Below are positions 33,539-42,172 of a stretch of DNA of 64,000 nucleotides, piece by piece; the stretch's first letter is position 1; every line of letters starts with the position of its first letter. Source of the DNA: Neotamlana sedimentorum (GTDB taxonomy: Bacteria; Bacteroidota; Bacteroidia; Flavobacteriales; Flavobacteriaceae). Both the position numbers and the translations under genes were made by a program. The notes below the pieces were generated by a model. It saw nothing but the letters and a program-made list of their open reading frames with translations. It did no database searches and was not told the DNA's origin. The stretch lies in assembly GCF_000943565.1 (NCBI RefSeq), contig NZ_JTDW01000002.1, forward strand, positions 124,001 through 188,000. Reading direction: 5' to 3'.

Positions 33539-35131
33539 ATGTTTAAAACAATAAAAAAAGACTTACCAGCCAGTATAGTTGTATTTTTTGTAGCCTTACC
33601 TTTATGTTTAGGTATTGCCCTTGCTAGTGGTGCTCCATTATTTTCTGGTTTAATTGCAGGAATTATTGGTGGTATTGTTGTTGGAGGTTTAAGTGGCTCT
33701 AATATCGGAGTTAGCGGACCCGCAGCAGGATTAGCTGCCATTGTACTTACTGCAATTGGTTCCTTAGGTGGTTACCAAAATTTTTTAGTAGCCGTCGTTT
33801 TAGGTGGTGCTATTCAATTACTTTTTGGGGTTTTAAAAGCTGGCGTTATTGGGTATTATTTTCCATCGTCGGTAATAAAAGGCATGCTTACAGGAATCGG
33901 TATTATTATAATTTTAAAACAAATTCCGCACTTTTTTGGTTACGACGCCGAAGCCGAAGGTGCTGACAGCTTTGTTGAAGCATCAGGAGAAAATACGTTT
34001 TCTTCTCTTTTAAATATTTCAGATAATATTATTTGGGGTTCTTTTATAATTGGGGCTATTGGGTTAGCTATTCTTATTCTTTGGGATCGTGTTCTTTCTA
34101 AAAAAGGTAAAATATTTCAGCTTATACAAGGGCCATTAGTAGCTGTAGTGTTAGGAATTATATTTTATATCACTACAAAAGGTAACGAGAGTTTATCTAT
34201 TGCAAAATCACACTTAGTTAGTGTTCCTGTGCCAGAAGATGCTTCGTCTTTTTTAGCGCAATTTAGTTTTCCAAACTTTGGTGTCATTACAAACCCAGAA
34301 GTTTGGGTTATCGCATTTACAATTGCTTTAGTAGCAAGTTTAGAAACTTTATTATGTGTTGAAGCTACCGATAAATTAGATCCGCATAAAAACGTAACAC
34401 CAACTAATCGAGAGTTACTGGCACAAGGAACAGGAAATATTATTTCTGGCCTAATTGGAGGATTACCAATTACTCAAGTAATCGTGCGTAGTTCGGCAAA
34501 CATTCAATCAGGTGGAGAATCTAAAATGTCGGCCATAATTCATGGCTTCTTTTTATTGATTTCGGTAATTTTAATACCGACTTTGCTTAATATGATACCT
34601 TTATCTGTTCTTGCCGCTATTTTATTGGTTGTAGGATACAAACTAGCTAAACCAACTTTATTCAAAAAAATGTACAGCTTAGGATGGAAACAATTTGTTC
34701 CTTTTATTGTTACTGTTTTAGGTATTGTATTTTTCGATTTATTAAAAGGAATTGGATTAGGTTTAGCTGTTGGAATTGTAGTTATACTTTTAAAAAGCTA
34801 CCAAAACTCACATTTTCTTCATATTGAAGATAGCACAAACGGTAATCATAAAATGAAAATGACCTTTGCCGAAGAGGTTACCTTCTTTAATAAAGGTGCT
34901 ATTTTAAAAGAGTTGGATAATATTCCGCCAGATACATTTCTTGAATTAAATGTTCTTGGAACAAGATATTTAGATAATGATATTATTGAAATTTTAGAAG
35001 ATTTTCTTCTAAAGGCAAAAGAACGGAATATCAATATTAAGTTATTGTCTAAACGTGGTATCGTTGAAAATCCAGAAAGTTTTATTGAATTCTTCAAAAA
35101 AAGACCAAAATCGGACCTTAGCTTGAGCTAA
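33539..35131 (+). CDS. SulP family anion transporter (probably bicarbonate)
   Basis: A 530-aa inner membrane transporter. The N-terminal signature DLPASIVVFFVALPLCLGIALASGAPLFSGLIAGIIGG and GLSGSNIGVSGPAAGLAAIVLTA is that of SulP (SLC26) proteins; about 11-12 hydrophobic segments run to about residue 420, followed by a STAS domain (about 430-520) with ELDNIPPDTFLELNVLGTRYLDNDIIEILEDF. A beta carbonic anhydrase follows 30 nt downstream; this pairing is widespread and points to bicarbonate or CO2-linked transport rather than sulfate. Substrate call is by context. Confidence 0.9.
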   Translation: MFKTIKKDLPASIVVFFVALPLCLGIALASGAPLFSGLIAGIIGGIVVGGLSGSNIGVSGPAAGLAAIVLTAIGSLGGYQNFLVAVVLGGAIQLLFGVLKAGVIGYYFPSSVIKGMLTGIGIIIILKQIPHFFGYDAEAEGADSFVEASGENTFSSLLNISDNIIWGSFIIGAIGLAILILWDRVLSKKGKIFQLIQGPLVAVVLGIIFYITTKGNESLSIAKSHLVSVPVPEDASSFLAQFSFPNFGVITNPEVWVIAFTIALVASLETLLCVEATDKLDPHKNVTPTNRELLAQGTGNIISGLIGGLPITQVIVRSSANIQSGGESKMSAIIHGFFLLISVILIPTLLNMIPLSVLAAILLVVGYKLAKPTLFKKMYSLGWKQFVPFIVTVLGIVFFDLLKGIGLGLAVGIVVILLKSYQNSHFLHIEDSTNGNHKMKMTFAEEVTFFNKGAILKELDNIPPDTFLELNVLGTRYLDNDIIEILEDFLLKAKERNINIKLLSKRGIVENPESFIEFFKKRPKSDLSLS

Positions 35132-35161
35132 TTATTATAACAAGACATTAAAAACTATATT

Positions 35162-35791
35162 ATGAAAGCACATACAAAAGAAACTCAGGCAACTATGACG
35201 CCTGACAAAGCAATACAATTTTTAAAAGAAGGAAACATTCGTTTTCAAAACAACTTAAAAGCAAATCGTAATCTGTTAGAGCAAGTAAACGATACTAAAG
35301 CAGGGCAATTTCCATTTGCCACTATTTTAAGTTGTATCGATTCTCGTGTTTCTGCAGAGTTAGTTTTCGATCAAGGTTTAGGCGATATTTTTAGTGTACG
35401 TATTGCAGGAAATTTTGTTAACGAAGATATTTTAGGAAGCATGGAATTTGCTTGTAAATTGGCTGGCACGAAACTTATAGTAGTTTTAGGTCACACGAGT
35501 TGTGGTGCAATTAAAGGAGCCTGCGACCACGCCGAAATGGGTAACTTAACCAAGTTAATAGAGAAAATTAACCCCGCGGTAGAAGCTGTAACAGAACCAG
35601 CAGACGAAAGCCTGCGTAACTCTAAAAACCTAGATTTCGTAGACACTGTTTCTAAAAAGAATGTCGAGCTTACTATAGATAGAATTCATGCAGAAAGCCC
35701 AATATTGTCCGAAATGGAAAAAGATGGCGAAATTAAAATTATAGGTGCCATGTATAATATTACAACCGGTGCCGTAGAATTTTATGAGTAA
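35162..35791 (+). CDS. Beta-class carbonic anhydrase
   Basis: Reversibly hydrates CO2 to bicarbonate. The 209-aa enzyme has all zinc ligands and the catalytic dyad: Cys58, Asp60 and Arg62 in SCIDSR, and His111 and Cys114 in GHTSCG. AGNFVNEDILGSMEFAC is a typical beta-CA helix. No signal peptide, so cytosolic. It is coupled to the SulP gene upstream (30-nt gap) and overlaps the next gene by 8 nt, so the three form an operon for inorganic carbon handling. Confidence 0.94.
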   Translation: MKAHTKETQATMTPDKAIQFLKEGNIRFQNNLKANRNLLEQVNDTKAGQFPFATILSCIDSRVSAELVFDQGLGDIFSVRIAGNFVNEDILGSMEFACKLAGTKLIVVLGHTSCGAIKGACDHAEMGNLTKLIEKINPAVEAVTEPADESLRNSKNLDFVDTVSKKNVELTIDRIHAESPILSEMEKDGEIKIIGAMYNITTGAVEFYE

Positions 35792-36461
35792 AATTATGAG
35801 CAAAAACTATGTGGCAGCATTAATACTATCTTTAATGCTGCCATTTTTTTCTATAGCACAAGACAGTAATTTGGGTAACTGGTTAATTTATTTTGGAAAC
35901 AAACAACTTAACCAAAAATGGAACCTTCATCACGAGGTACAATACAGAAATTACAACGCCATTGGCGATTTAGAACAACTTTTACTGCGCACAGGTTTGG
36001 GTTACACTTTTAACGAGAGTAAAAACAATGTACTTTTAGGCTACGGCTATATTTTGTCTGAGAATTATGTCGACAATTCAGATAATAAAACCTCAGTAAC
36101 CGAGCATCGTATTTATCAGCAATTTATATCAAAACAAAATATAGGTAGCGTTAGTTTAAGTCACCGTTACAGGTTCGAGCAACGCTTTGTAGAAAGCGAT
36201 TTTAAAATGCGATTTCGTTATTTTTTATCGGCAAAAGTACCATTATGCAAACCAGAAAATGGTAACAGTAAATTCTATTTATCGGCTTACAACGAAATAT
36301 TTTTAAATACCAAAACCTCAATTTTCGATCGCAATCGGTTGTACGGTGGTTTAGGTTATAACCTGTCTAAAAATGTACGTATAGAAGCCGGATATATGAA
36401 TCAGTTTTTCGAAACCACAAGTCGCGACCAACTAAACATCATGACATTTGTGAACTTTTAA
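35784..36461 (+). CDS. DUF2490 domain exported protein
   Basis: A 225-aa protein with a signal peptide ending PFFSIAQ and a beta-rich body (NWLIYFGNKQLNQKWNLHHEVQYRN, LGYTFNESKNNVLLGYGYILSEN, RIYQQFISKQNIGSVSLSHRYRFEQRFVE, LYGGLGYNLSKNVRIEAGYMNQF). These alternating aromatic strands ending in Phe are the DUF2490 family and look like a small outer membrane beta-barrel of 8-12 strands. Start is ATG at 35784, overlapping the carbonic anhydrase stop by 8 nt; a second ATG at 35796 is equally possible. Its stop codon overlaps that of the convergent CvpA gene by 3 nt. Role unknown; in the carbon operon by position. Confidence 0.82.
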   Translation: MSKIMSKNYVAALILSLMLPFFSIAQDSNLGNWLIYFGNKQLNQKWNLHHEVQYRNYNAIGDLEQLLLRTGLGYTFNESKNNVLLGYGYILSENYVDNSDNKTSVTEHRIYQQFISKQNIGSVSLSHRYRFEQRFVESDFKMRFRYFLSAKVPLCKPENGNSKFYLSAYNEIFLNTKTSIFDRNRLYGGLGYNLSKNVRIEAGYMNQFFETTSRDQLNIMTFVNF

Positions 36462-36988
36462 GCCTCTTGAAATAAAGCGTTGTCTTCAGTTTCATCGTCA
36501 TCAGTTTCATCAGAAATTAACTTCGGAAAAATTAAAGGCACCAAACTTTTTACAGGTGTGTAAAGTATAGAATTTTCAATATCATCATCATCTATAAAGG
36601 TGATGGTGTTATTAAATTTGTTGAAAATATTTAAAATAACACTCAGCAAAAGTGCAATTTTTAAAGCTCCAAAAACACCTCCTAAAAGTTTATTTAAAAT
36701 ACCAAGAGCTGCAAAATCGGCAAGTTTAGTAAGTGCTTTACCAGCTAAGGCAATAGCCAAAACAATAACAACAAAAGTAATGGCAAAGGCAGTAATATTA
36801 ATGGTTTTTTCGCTCCAATCGGTTTTAGTTTGTAAAAATTCGGCAGCAAAATTACTAAAATGTATAGCGCCATAAACACCGGCAACCAATGCAATAAGCG
36901 ACGCCACTTCAACAAAAAGGCCTTTTAAAAACCCACGAACTAAGCCTAATAAAATTAAAGCTCCTAAAACAATATCAATAACGCCCAT
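36458..36988 (-). CDS. CvpA family membrane protein
   Basis: A 176-aa inner membrane protein with four hydrophobic segments and the family opening MGVIDIVLGALILLGLVRGFLKGLFVEVASLIALVAGVYGA. It has the usual GxxxG-like LLGGVFGALKIALLLSVILN helix near 100-120 and an acidic C-terminal tail (DETDDDETEDN). CvpA proteins are linked to colicin V secretion, envelope integrity and bile or antibiotic tolerance in other bacteria; the molecular role is unsettled. It is a monocistronic gene with a 4-nt tail-to-tail overlap with the DUF2490 gene. Confidence 0.9.
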   Translation of the reverse strand: MGVIDIVLGALILLGLVRGFLKGLFVEVASLIALVAGVYGAIHFSNFAAEFLQTKTDWSEKTINITAFAITFVVIVLAIALAGKALTKLADFAALGILNKLLGGVFGALKIALLLSVILNIFNKFNNTITFIDDDDIENSILYTPVKSLVPLIFPKLISDETDDDETEDNALFQEA

Positions 36989-37113
36989 AAAAAATCAATT
37001 TCAACAAATATAAAATAAATTCCATCCTTTTTTAGTGCAAACCCAACAAGTAACAAAGGCATTCATTAAATTTGAACCCGAAACAAGAAACTTGGAACTT
37101 GAAACAAAAAGGA

Positions 37114-37470
37114 ATGGCAAGAGACGAACAATTAAAACAACGCTGGGAACAAGTCGTAAAAAAACTATCCGATCAATTCGCTGATGGCGATACTTTAGAT
37201 TTAGACGCTATAATTTACCTCATTGGTGTGCAAGAACTCGGGCAATTAAACCGTACGTTTAAAAAAGACCAAAAGCTCGATCTTATGCACATTGCAATAT
37301 GTAAATTACTCTCGCCATATGGCTATTACGAACTCGATTTTGTAGATAACGATGGTTGGCCACACTACAAAACACTTGAGCAATTGCCTCCCTTAAAAGC
37401 CGGAGAACAAAGCGTTTTAATGAAAGAAGCCATTGTAAATTACTTTCTAGAAACCGAATATATTAATTAA
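37114..37470 (+). CDS. Conserved protein of unknown function upstream of pheS
   Basis: A 118-aa soluble protein from the ATG at 37114 (MARDEQLKQRWEQVVKK); a TTG 42 nt upstream lies in a degenerate repeat (ACTTGGAACTTGAAAC) and is rejected as start. Visible features: an acidic helix-rich half (LSDQFADGDTLDLDAIIYLIGVQELGQLNRTFKKDQKLDLMHIAICKLLSPYG) and an aromatic C-terminal half (YYELDFVDNDGWPHYKTLEQLPPL). I do not recognise a named family, though similar short proteins occur in flavobacteria. A structured repeat begins directly at its stop codon. Confidence 0.75.
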   Translation: MARDEQLKQRWEQVVKKLSDQFADGDTLDLDAIIYLIGVQELGQLNRTFKKDQKLDLMHIAICKLLSPYGYYELDFVDNDGWPHYKTLEQLPPLKAGEQSVLMKEAIVNYFLETEYIN

Positions 37471-37568
37471 ATGGGCGTTACCACGCTAAGGCGCGGTCGG
37501 GCTTTCCGCTATATCTTTTTCTCGTAACCTCAAAAAAGGATGCCGCTGCAATCCCTAACGCAACCCAT
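37471..37568 (+). repeat. Structured 98-nt intergenic element (GGGCGTTACC...CCCTAACGC type)
   Basis: Starts on the base after a stop codon. The ends pair: ATGGG (37471-37475) with CCCAT (37564-37568) and CGTTA (37476-37480) with TAACG (37556-37560), leaving a CAA bulge. Inside are hairpins CC-A-CGC/GCG-C-GG (37481-37496, TAAG loop) and CTTTTT/AAAAAAG (37515-37538). It is markedly GC-richer than its surroundings. From memory, near-identical elements with the cores TCGGGCTTTCCGCTATA and GGATGCCGCTGCAATCCC occur in many flavobacterial genomes; nature unknown. Confidence 0.7.
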
Positions 37569-37652
37569 CCGCACAAGGCATTGTTTATTCCTTCTTAAAT
37601 GTAATTTTGCCACAATTAACCATGCAGACTATAGCATTTAAGATAAATAAAA

Positions 37653-37685
37653 CTTGTTTCAGCGCGTTAAAAATCACTAAATTTG
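37653..37685 (+). promoter_or_regulatory. Promoter of pheS
   Basis: CTTG (37653-37656), 21-bp spacer, TAAATTTG (37678-37685, full match to TAnnTTTG). The box ends 22 nt before the ATG. The gap upstream (37569-37652) shows nothing else. Confidence 0.5.
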
Positions 37686-37707
37686 CAACCATTTCGATAA
37701 TATAGCT

Positions 37708-38727
37708 ATGATTGACAAGATAAAAGAACTAATTGCCGAAGCCGAAGCCTTTAAAGCCGAAACTATTGAGGAAGTGGAAGATTTCCGAATTAAATACCTC
37801 GGAAAAAAAGGATTACTTAACGCCTATTTTGCCGAATTTAAAAATGTAGCAAACGAGCAAAAAAAGGAATTTGGCCAAACCATAAATAAGCTTAAAACTA
37901 CTGCACAAACAAAGGTAGACGAGCTTAAAGATGTTCTAGAAAGTAAAGAAGAAGAAAACGGCGTTTTTGGCGATTTATCGCGCCCAGGACAACCCGTTCA
38001 ATTAGGTTCGCGCCACCCTATTTCAATTGTAAAAAATCAAATTATCGATATATTTTCGCGTATCGGTTTTAACGTAAGCGAAGGTCCAGAAATTGAAGAC
38101 GATTGGCACAACTTTACAGCGTTAAACTTGCCAGAATACCATCCGGCACGCGATATGCAGGATACATTTTTTATACAAACTAACCCCGATATTTTATTGC
38201 GTACACACACCAGTTCGGTACAAGTACGTTATATGGAAAACAACCAACCGCCTATTCGAACTATTTCACCAGGTCGTGTGTATAGAAACGAAGCTATTTC
38301 GGCGCGTTCGCACTGTTTTTTCCACCAAATTGAAGGTTTGTACATAGATAAAGACGTTAGTTTTGCAGATTTAAAACAAACTTTACAACACTTTACAACC
38401 GAAATGTTCGGGAAAAGTAAAATACGCTTACGCCCATCGTACTTTCCGTTTACAGAACCAAGTGCAGAAATAGATGTGTATTGGGGGTTAGAAACCGAAA
38501 CCGATTACAAAATTACTAAAGGAACCGGTTGGCTAGAAATTGGCGGTTGTGGTATGGTAGACCCGAATGTATTAACCAACTGTGGTATAGACACCGAAGT
38601 ATATTCTGGTTTTGCATTTGGTGTGGGTATCGATCGTATTGCCATGTTGTTACACCAAATTGGAGATATTCGTTTATTAAGCGAAAACGATGTGCGCTTT
38701 TTAGAGCAGTTTAAATCGGCACTTTAA
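37708..38727 (+). CDS. pheS: Phenylalanyl-tRNA synthetase alpha subunit
   Basis: Catalytic subunit of the alpha2beta2 enzyme that charges tRNA-Phe. The 339-aa protein has the N-terminal coiled-coil (about 1-85), motif 1 region (SRPGQPVQLGSRHPISIVKNQIIDIFSRIGF), the DDWHNFTALNLPEYHPARDMQDTFF segment, motif 2 (RTHTSSVQVRYM with SPGRVYRNEAISARSHCFFHQIEGLYID), and motif 3 (LTNCGIDTEVYSGFAFGVGIDRIAMLLH). It is full length. pheT is not next to it here, which is usual in Bacteroidota. A strong terminator follows. Confidence 0.97.
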   Translation: MIDKIKELIAEAEAFKAETIEEVEDFRIKYLGKKGLLNAYFAEFKNVANEQKKEFGQTINKLKTTAQTKVDELKDVLESKEEENGVFGDLSRPGQPVQLGSRHPISIVKNQIIDIFSRIGFNVSEGPEIEDDWHNFTALNLPEYHPARDMQDTFFIQTNPDILLRTHTSSVQVRYMENNQPPIRTISPGRVYRNEAISARSHCFFHQIEGLYIDKDVSFADLKQTLQHFTTEMFGKSKIRLRPSYFPFTEPSAEIDVYWGLETETDYKITKGTGWLEIGGCGMVDPNVLTNCGIDTEVYSGFAFGVGIDRIAMLLHQIGDIRLLSENDVRFLEQFKSAL

Positions 38728-38735
38728 AAATAATA

Positions 38736-38770
38736 TTGTCATCCTCCCGCAATTTCGGGATCAGGATCTA
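38736..38770 (+). repeat. REP-like palindrome after pheS
   Basis: TTGTCATCCTCCCGC continues to ATCAGGATCT; CCCG/CGGG forms the inner stem and TCCT/AGGA the outer. This is a second repeat family, distinct from the GTCATGCTGAG copies, ending in the same GGATCT-like tail. Confidence 0.6.
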
Positions 38771-38790
38771 AATAAATAGATAACAAACTT

Positions 38791-38816
38791 AAAACCCTGA
38801 ATTTTCAGGGTTTTTT
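38791..38816 (+). terminator. Terminator of pheS
   Basis: AAAACCCTGA and TCAGGGTTTT form a 10-bp stem with a 4-nt loop, followed by a TTTTTT run. Confidence 0.88.
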
Positions 38817-38883
38817 CATATTCAAAAAATCACATCTTGCATTTTCATAAAACTAAAGTTATCTTCATACATATTTTTTAAAC

Positions 38884-41325
38884 ATGAAGGAAAACAAAGA
38901 ACTCGACCTCGCTTGGAATTTTGTTACCAAAACCAATCGTAATATCTTTTTAACCGGTAAAGCTGGTACGGGTAAAACTACATTTCTTCATAAATTAAAA
39001 AAAGATTGCCATAAGCGTATGGTAGTTGTGGCGCCTACGGGTGTGGCTGCTATAAATGCTAAAGGCGTTACTATTCACTCGTTTTTTCAAATGCCTTTTG
39101 GCCCTATTTTGCCACACGATAATTTACAAAGTTCGTCGCAGTTTAGCCGAAAATTCAATAAAACAAAAATTAATATTATTAAGTCGCTCGACCTTTTGGT
39201 TATAGACGAAATAAGTATGGTTCGTGCCGATTTACTCGATGGCATCGATAAAGTATTGCGCCGTTTTAAAAACAAAATGTTACCGTTTGGCGGCACACAA
39301 TTACTTATGATTGGCGATTTACAACAGCTTTCGCCGGTAATTAAAGAAAGTGAGTGGCATTTGTTACAACCGTATTACAAAAATGCATTTTTCTTTAGTA
39401 GTTTGGCCTATCAACAAAGTAAAGCCATAAGCATTGAGCTTAAACACATTTACAGACAAGAAAACCCCGTTTTTATTACTATTTTAAATGAAATTAGGAA
39501 TAATAAACTCACCCAAAAATCGGCCGATGAATTAAATAAAAGATATCAGCCCAATTTTATAGCAAACGACGAAGACGGTTATATTTCGTTAACAACCCAC
39601 AACCGAAAAGCTATTGCAACCAACGAACAAAAGCTAAAGGATTTAACAGGAAAATCTCAAAAATACAAAGCAGCCGTAGAAGGTAATTTTCCAGAACATG
39701 CTTACCCAAACGATTTGGTTTTAGAGCTTAAAGTGGGCGCTCAAGTTATGTTTATAAAAAACGATAGCTCTCAAGAAAAGGAATATTTTAATGGTAAAAT
39801 AGGCAAAGTTATTGCTTTAAATAAAGACGAAGTTGTAGTGCGTTGTCCGCAAGATAATTTCGATATTACTACAAAGCTAGAAACCTGGGAAAACATAAAA
39901 TACACGGTAAATAACGAAACCAAAGAAATTACAGAAGATAAAGTTGGTAGCTTTTCTCAAATTCCGTTACGTTTGGCTTGGTCAATTACCATACATAAAA
40001 GCCAAGGCTTAACGTTTGAAAAAGCAATTATTGATGCCGAATCTGCCTTTGCCCATGGGCAAACTTACGTGGCTTTAAGCAGGTGTAAATCGTTAGAAGG
40101 TTTGGTGTTAAAAAGCAAAATTTCTCCGCAACAAATAATTACCGATAGCCATGTTTTAAATTTTAATGAAGAAGCGGCAAATAACGAGCCAGACGAAGCT
40201 GTTTTATTAGAATCGGAACGCGATTTTCAACTCGATTTAATTGCCGAACTTTTTAATTTTTACGCCTTTTTATACCCAACAAATCGTGTTTTAGATATCT
40301 TTTATAAAAACCGAGGGAGCATTGAAGGTCAAGTTGAAGAACCAGCAATTACAATTAAAAATACCGTAACTAATTTATTAAAAGTTGGTAATGGCTTTAA
40401 AGTTCAATTGCAAAACTTGGTTGAAAAAACCGAAATTCCAGAAACCAGCGAACCATTACAAGAACGTTTTGCTAAAGCAGTTACTTATTTTAATGACCAA
40501 ACAAAAGCCAATATTGAAGCATCATTAAAAGCTTTAAATTTTACAACCGATAATAAAGCCATAGAAAAAGATCTTGAAAAACAACTTGATGCTTTAGAAG
40601 AACTTTTAACCGAAAAACTATTGTATTTTAAAGGGTTGCCACACGCCTTTAGTGTAAGCTTTTATTTAAAATTGCGTACCGAAGCTGTATTTTTAGCTAA
40701 AGAAAAACCTAAAAAACAACGAAAACAAGTAATTGATGGTACTGTAAATATTGATCTTTTCGAGCTTTTACGAGTTTTAAGAAACGATATTGCTGAACGC
40801 GAAGGTTTAGTGCATTTTCAAATTTTCACCCAAAAATCGTTATATGCAATGTGTGAATTATTGCCAACAAATAAAAAAGAATTGCTGGCTATTCATGGCA
40901 TGGGAAAAACTAGAGTAGATAAATATGGTAAAGAAATTTTAGAGGTTATTACCAAATTTGTTGACGAAAACGATATTGAAGTTACCAACCAAGTTGAGCT
41001 AGAAGAAGATCCTAAAAAGCCTAAACGCCAAAAAGGCGATAGCCAAAAAGAATCTTTAGATTTGTTCAAAAAAGGTAAAACCATAGCTGAAATAGCGAAT
41101 CAGCGTGAGCTTAACGAAAATACTATTTTTGGGCATTTAGCAACATTTATTCCTTCAGGCGAAATTAAAATTACCGATTTAATGGCTTCAGATGTTTACA
41201 CAGAGCTAAAAGAAATATTACCTACAAAAACCTACGAAAATCTGTCCGATTTAAAACTTCAGCTTAACGATAAATATAGCTACGGCGAAATTAAATTGGT
41301 TTTAAGTGAGCTGACATCTTCTTAA
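38884..41325 (+). CDS. PIF1/RecD-like helicase with HRDC and helix-turn-helix domains
   Basis: An 813-aa superfamily 1B-type helicase. N-terminal motor: Walker A LTGKAGTGKTT, VVAPTGVAAINAKGVTIHSFF, Walker B LLVIDEISMVRADLLDGID, and GDLQQLSP; second motor lobe with LAWSITIHKSQGLTFEKAIIDAESAFAHGQTYVALSRCKSLEGL (about 360-405). A HRDC domain follows (about 635-705, with LYAMCELLPTNKKELLAIHGMGKTRVDKYG) and a C-terminal helix-turn-helix (about 725-813, SLDLFKKGKTIAEIANQRELNENTIFGHLATFI). Such PIF1-motor plus RecQ-like tail proteins are found in Bacteroidota; a role in recombination or replication restart is inferred. Monocistronic. Confidence 0.88.
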   Translation: MKENKELDLAWNFVTKTNRNIFLTGKAGTGKTTFLHKLKKDCHKRMVVVAPTGVAAINAKGVTIHSFFQMPFGPILPHDNLQSSSQFSRKFNKTKINIIKSLDLLVIDEISMVRADLLDGIDKVLRRFKNKMLPFGGTQLLMIGDLQQLSPVIKESEWHLLQPYYKNAFFFSSLAYQQSKAISIELKHIYRQENPVFITILNEIRNNKLTQKSADELNKRYQPNFIANDEDGYISLTTHNRKAIATNEQKLKDLTGKSQKYKAAVEGNFPEHAYPNDLVLELKVGAQVMFIKNDSSQEKEYFNGKIGKVIALNKDEVVVRCPQDNFDITTKLETWENIKYTVNNETKEITEDKVGSFSQIPLRLAWSITIHKSQGLTFEKAIIDAESAFAHGQTYVALSRCKSLEGLVLKSKISPQQIITDSHVLNFNEEAANNEPDEAVLLESERDFQLDLIAELFNFYAFLYPTNRVLDIFYKNRGSIEGQVEEPAITIKNTVTNLLKVGNGFKVQLQNLVEKTEIPETSEPLQERFAKAVTYFNDQTKANIEASLKALNFTTDNKAIEKDLEKQLDALEELLTEKLLYFKGLPHAFSVSFYLKLRTEAVFLAKEKPKKQRKQVIDGTVNIDLFELLRVLRNDIAEREGLVHFQIFTQKSLYAMCELLPTNKKELLAIHGMGKTRVDKYGKEILEVITKFVDENDIEVTNQVELEEDPKKPKRQKGDSQKESLDLFKKGKTIAEIANQRELNENTIFGHLATFIPSGEIKITDLMASDVYTELKEILPTKTYENLSDLKLQLNDKYSYGEIKLVLSELTSS

Positions 41326-41420
41326 TTTAAAATAAAAAAAGGCTAACTAATAAGCCGATTTGGAAAAGTTTAAGGCAACCACATAACTCATCTTTGTAAC
41401 ATAAATTAAAACAAAGTATT

Positions 41421-42161
41421 ATGAGTAATTTAAAAGGAAAAGTGGCTTTAATAACAGGCTCTTCCAAAGGTATAGGTGCCCAAATTGCAAAAACGTTTGC
41501 AGAAAAAGGCGCAAAAGTTGTGGTTAATTATTCCGGAAGTAAAGCAGAGGCAGAACAAGTAGTTAGTACAATTTTAAAGGAAAATGGTGAAGCTATTTGT
41601 GTTAAAGCAGATGTAAGTAAAACCGAAGATGTTAACCAATTATTTGCCCAAAGTATAGCGCATTTTGGCAAAATAGATATTTTAGTAAATAACGCCGGTG
41701 TTATGTTAAATACTTTAATTTCTGAAGCTTCTGATGCTATTTTCGAAAAACAAATACAAATTAATTTAAAGGGTGTGTTTAACACACTGCGAGAAGCTTC
41801 AACCAAGTTAGCCGATAACGGAAGTGTCATTAATATTTCCTCTACAGTTACACGAACCAATTTTCCAACGTATGGCATATATTCAGCTACCAAAGCAGCG
41901 GTAGAACAGTTAAGCAAAGTATTTGCAAAAGAAGTTGGGCATCGTAGTATTAATGTAAATTGCGTTTTACCAGGACCAACAGGAACCGATTTATTTTTAC
42001 AAGGAAAATCGGAAACCATAATAAATCAGCTTGCTAATAGTAATGCGTTTAAACGCCTTGGAACACCTACAGATATTGCAAATATAGTAGTACAATTGGC
42101 AACTAACGAGTTTAAATGGATGTCTGCCCAAAGTGTTGGAGCAAATGGCGGAATGGCTTAA
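41421..42161 (+). CDS. Short-chain dehydrogenase/reductase (FabG-like)
   Basis: A 246-aa classical SDR: cofactor motif TGSSKGIG (12-19), NNAG (90-93), catalytic Ser (about 140-141), Tyr154 and Lys158 in YSATK, and PGPTGTDLF after the active site. NYSGSKAEAE suggests NADP preference. It is 11 nt before a DUF1097 membrane protein and near an AraC regulator, not in a fatty acid cluster, so it is more likely a stress- or detoxification-related reductase than FabG itself. Confidence 0.9.
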   Translation: MSNLKGKVALITGSSKGIGAQIAKTFAEKGAKVVVNYSGSKAEAEQVVSTILKENGEAICVKADVSKTEDVNQLFAQSIAHFGKIDILVNNAGVMLNTLISEASDAIFEKQIQINLKGVFNTLREASTKLADNGSVINISSTVTRTNFPTYGIYSATKAAVEQLSKVFAKEVGHRSINVNCVLPGPTGTDLFLQGKSETIINQLANSNAFKRLGTPTDIANIVVQLATNEFKWMSAQSVGANGGMA

Positions 42162-42172
42162 AATTTCATATT

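Noticed and set aside
35784-35795. Frameshift or fusion between carbonic anhydrase and DUF2490 gene
   Set aside because: The 8-nt overlap ATGAGTAA is an ordinary coupled start; both products are complete.
37471-37568. Integron attC site for the structured element
   Set aside because: The ends CGTTA/TAACG and the length recall an attC site, but the core GTTRRRY is not met (GTTACCA) and no integrase or cassette array is visible.
41528-42019. 163-codon open frame antisense to the SDR
   Set aside because: It lies fully inside a well-conserved SDR gene with all motifs intact; its own translation shows no family motif.
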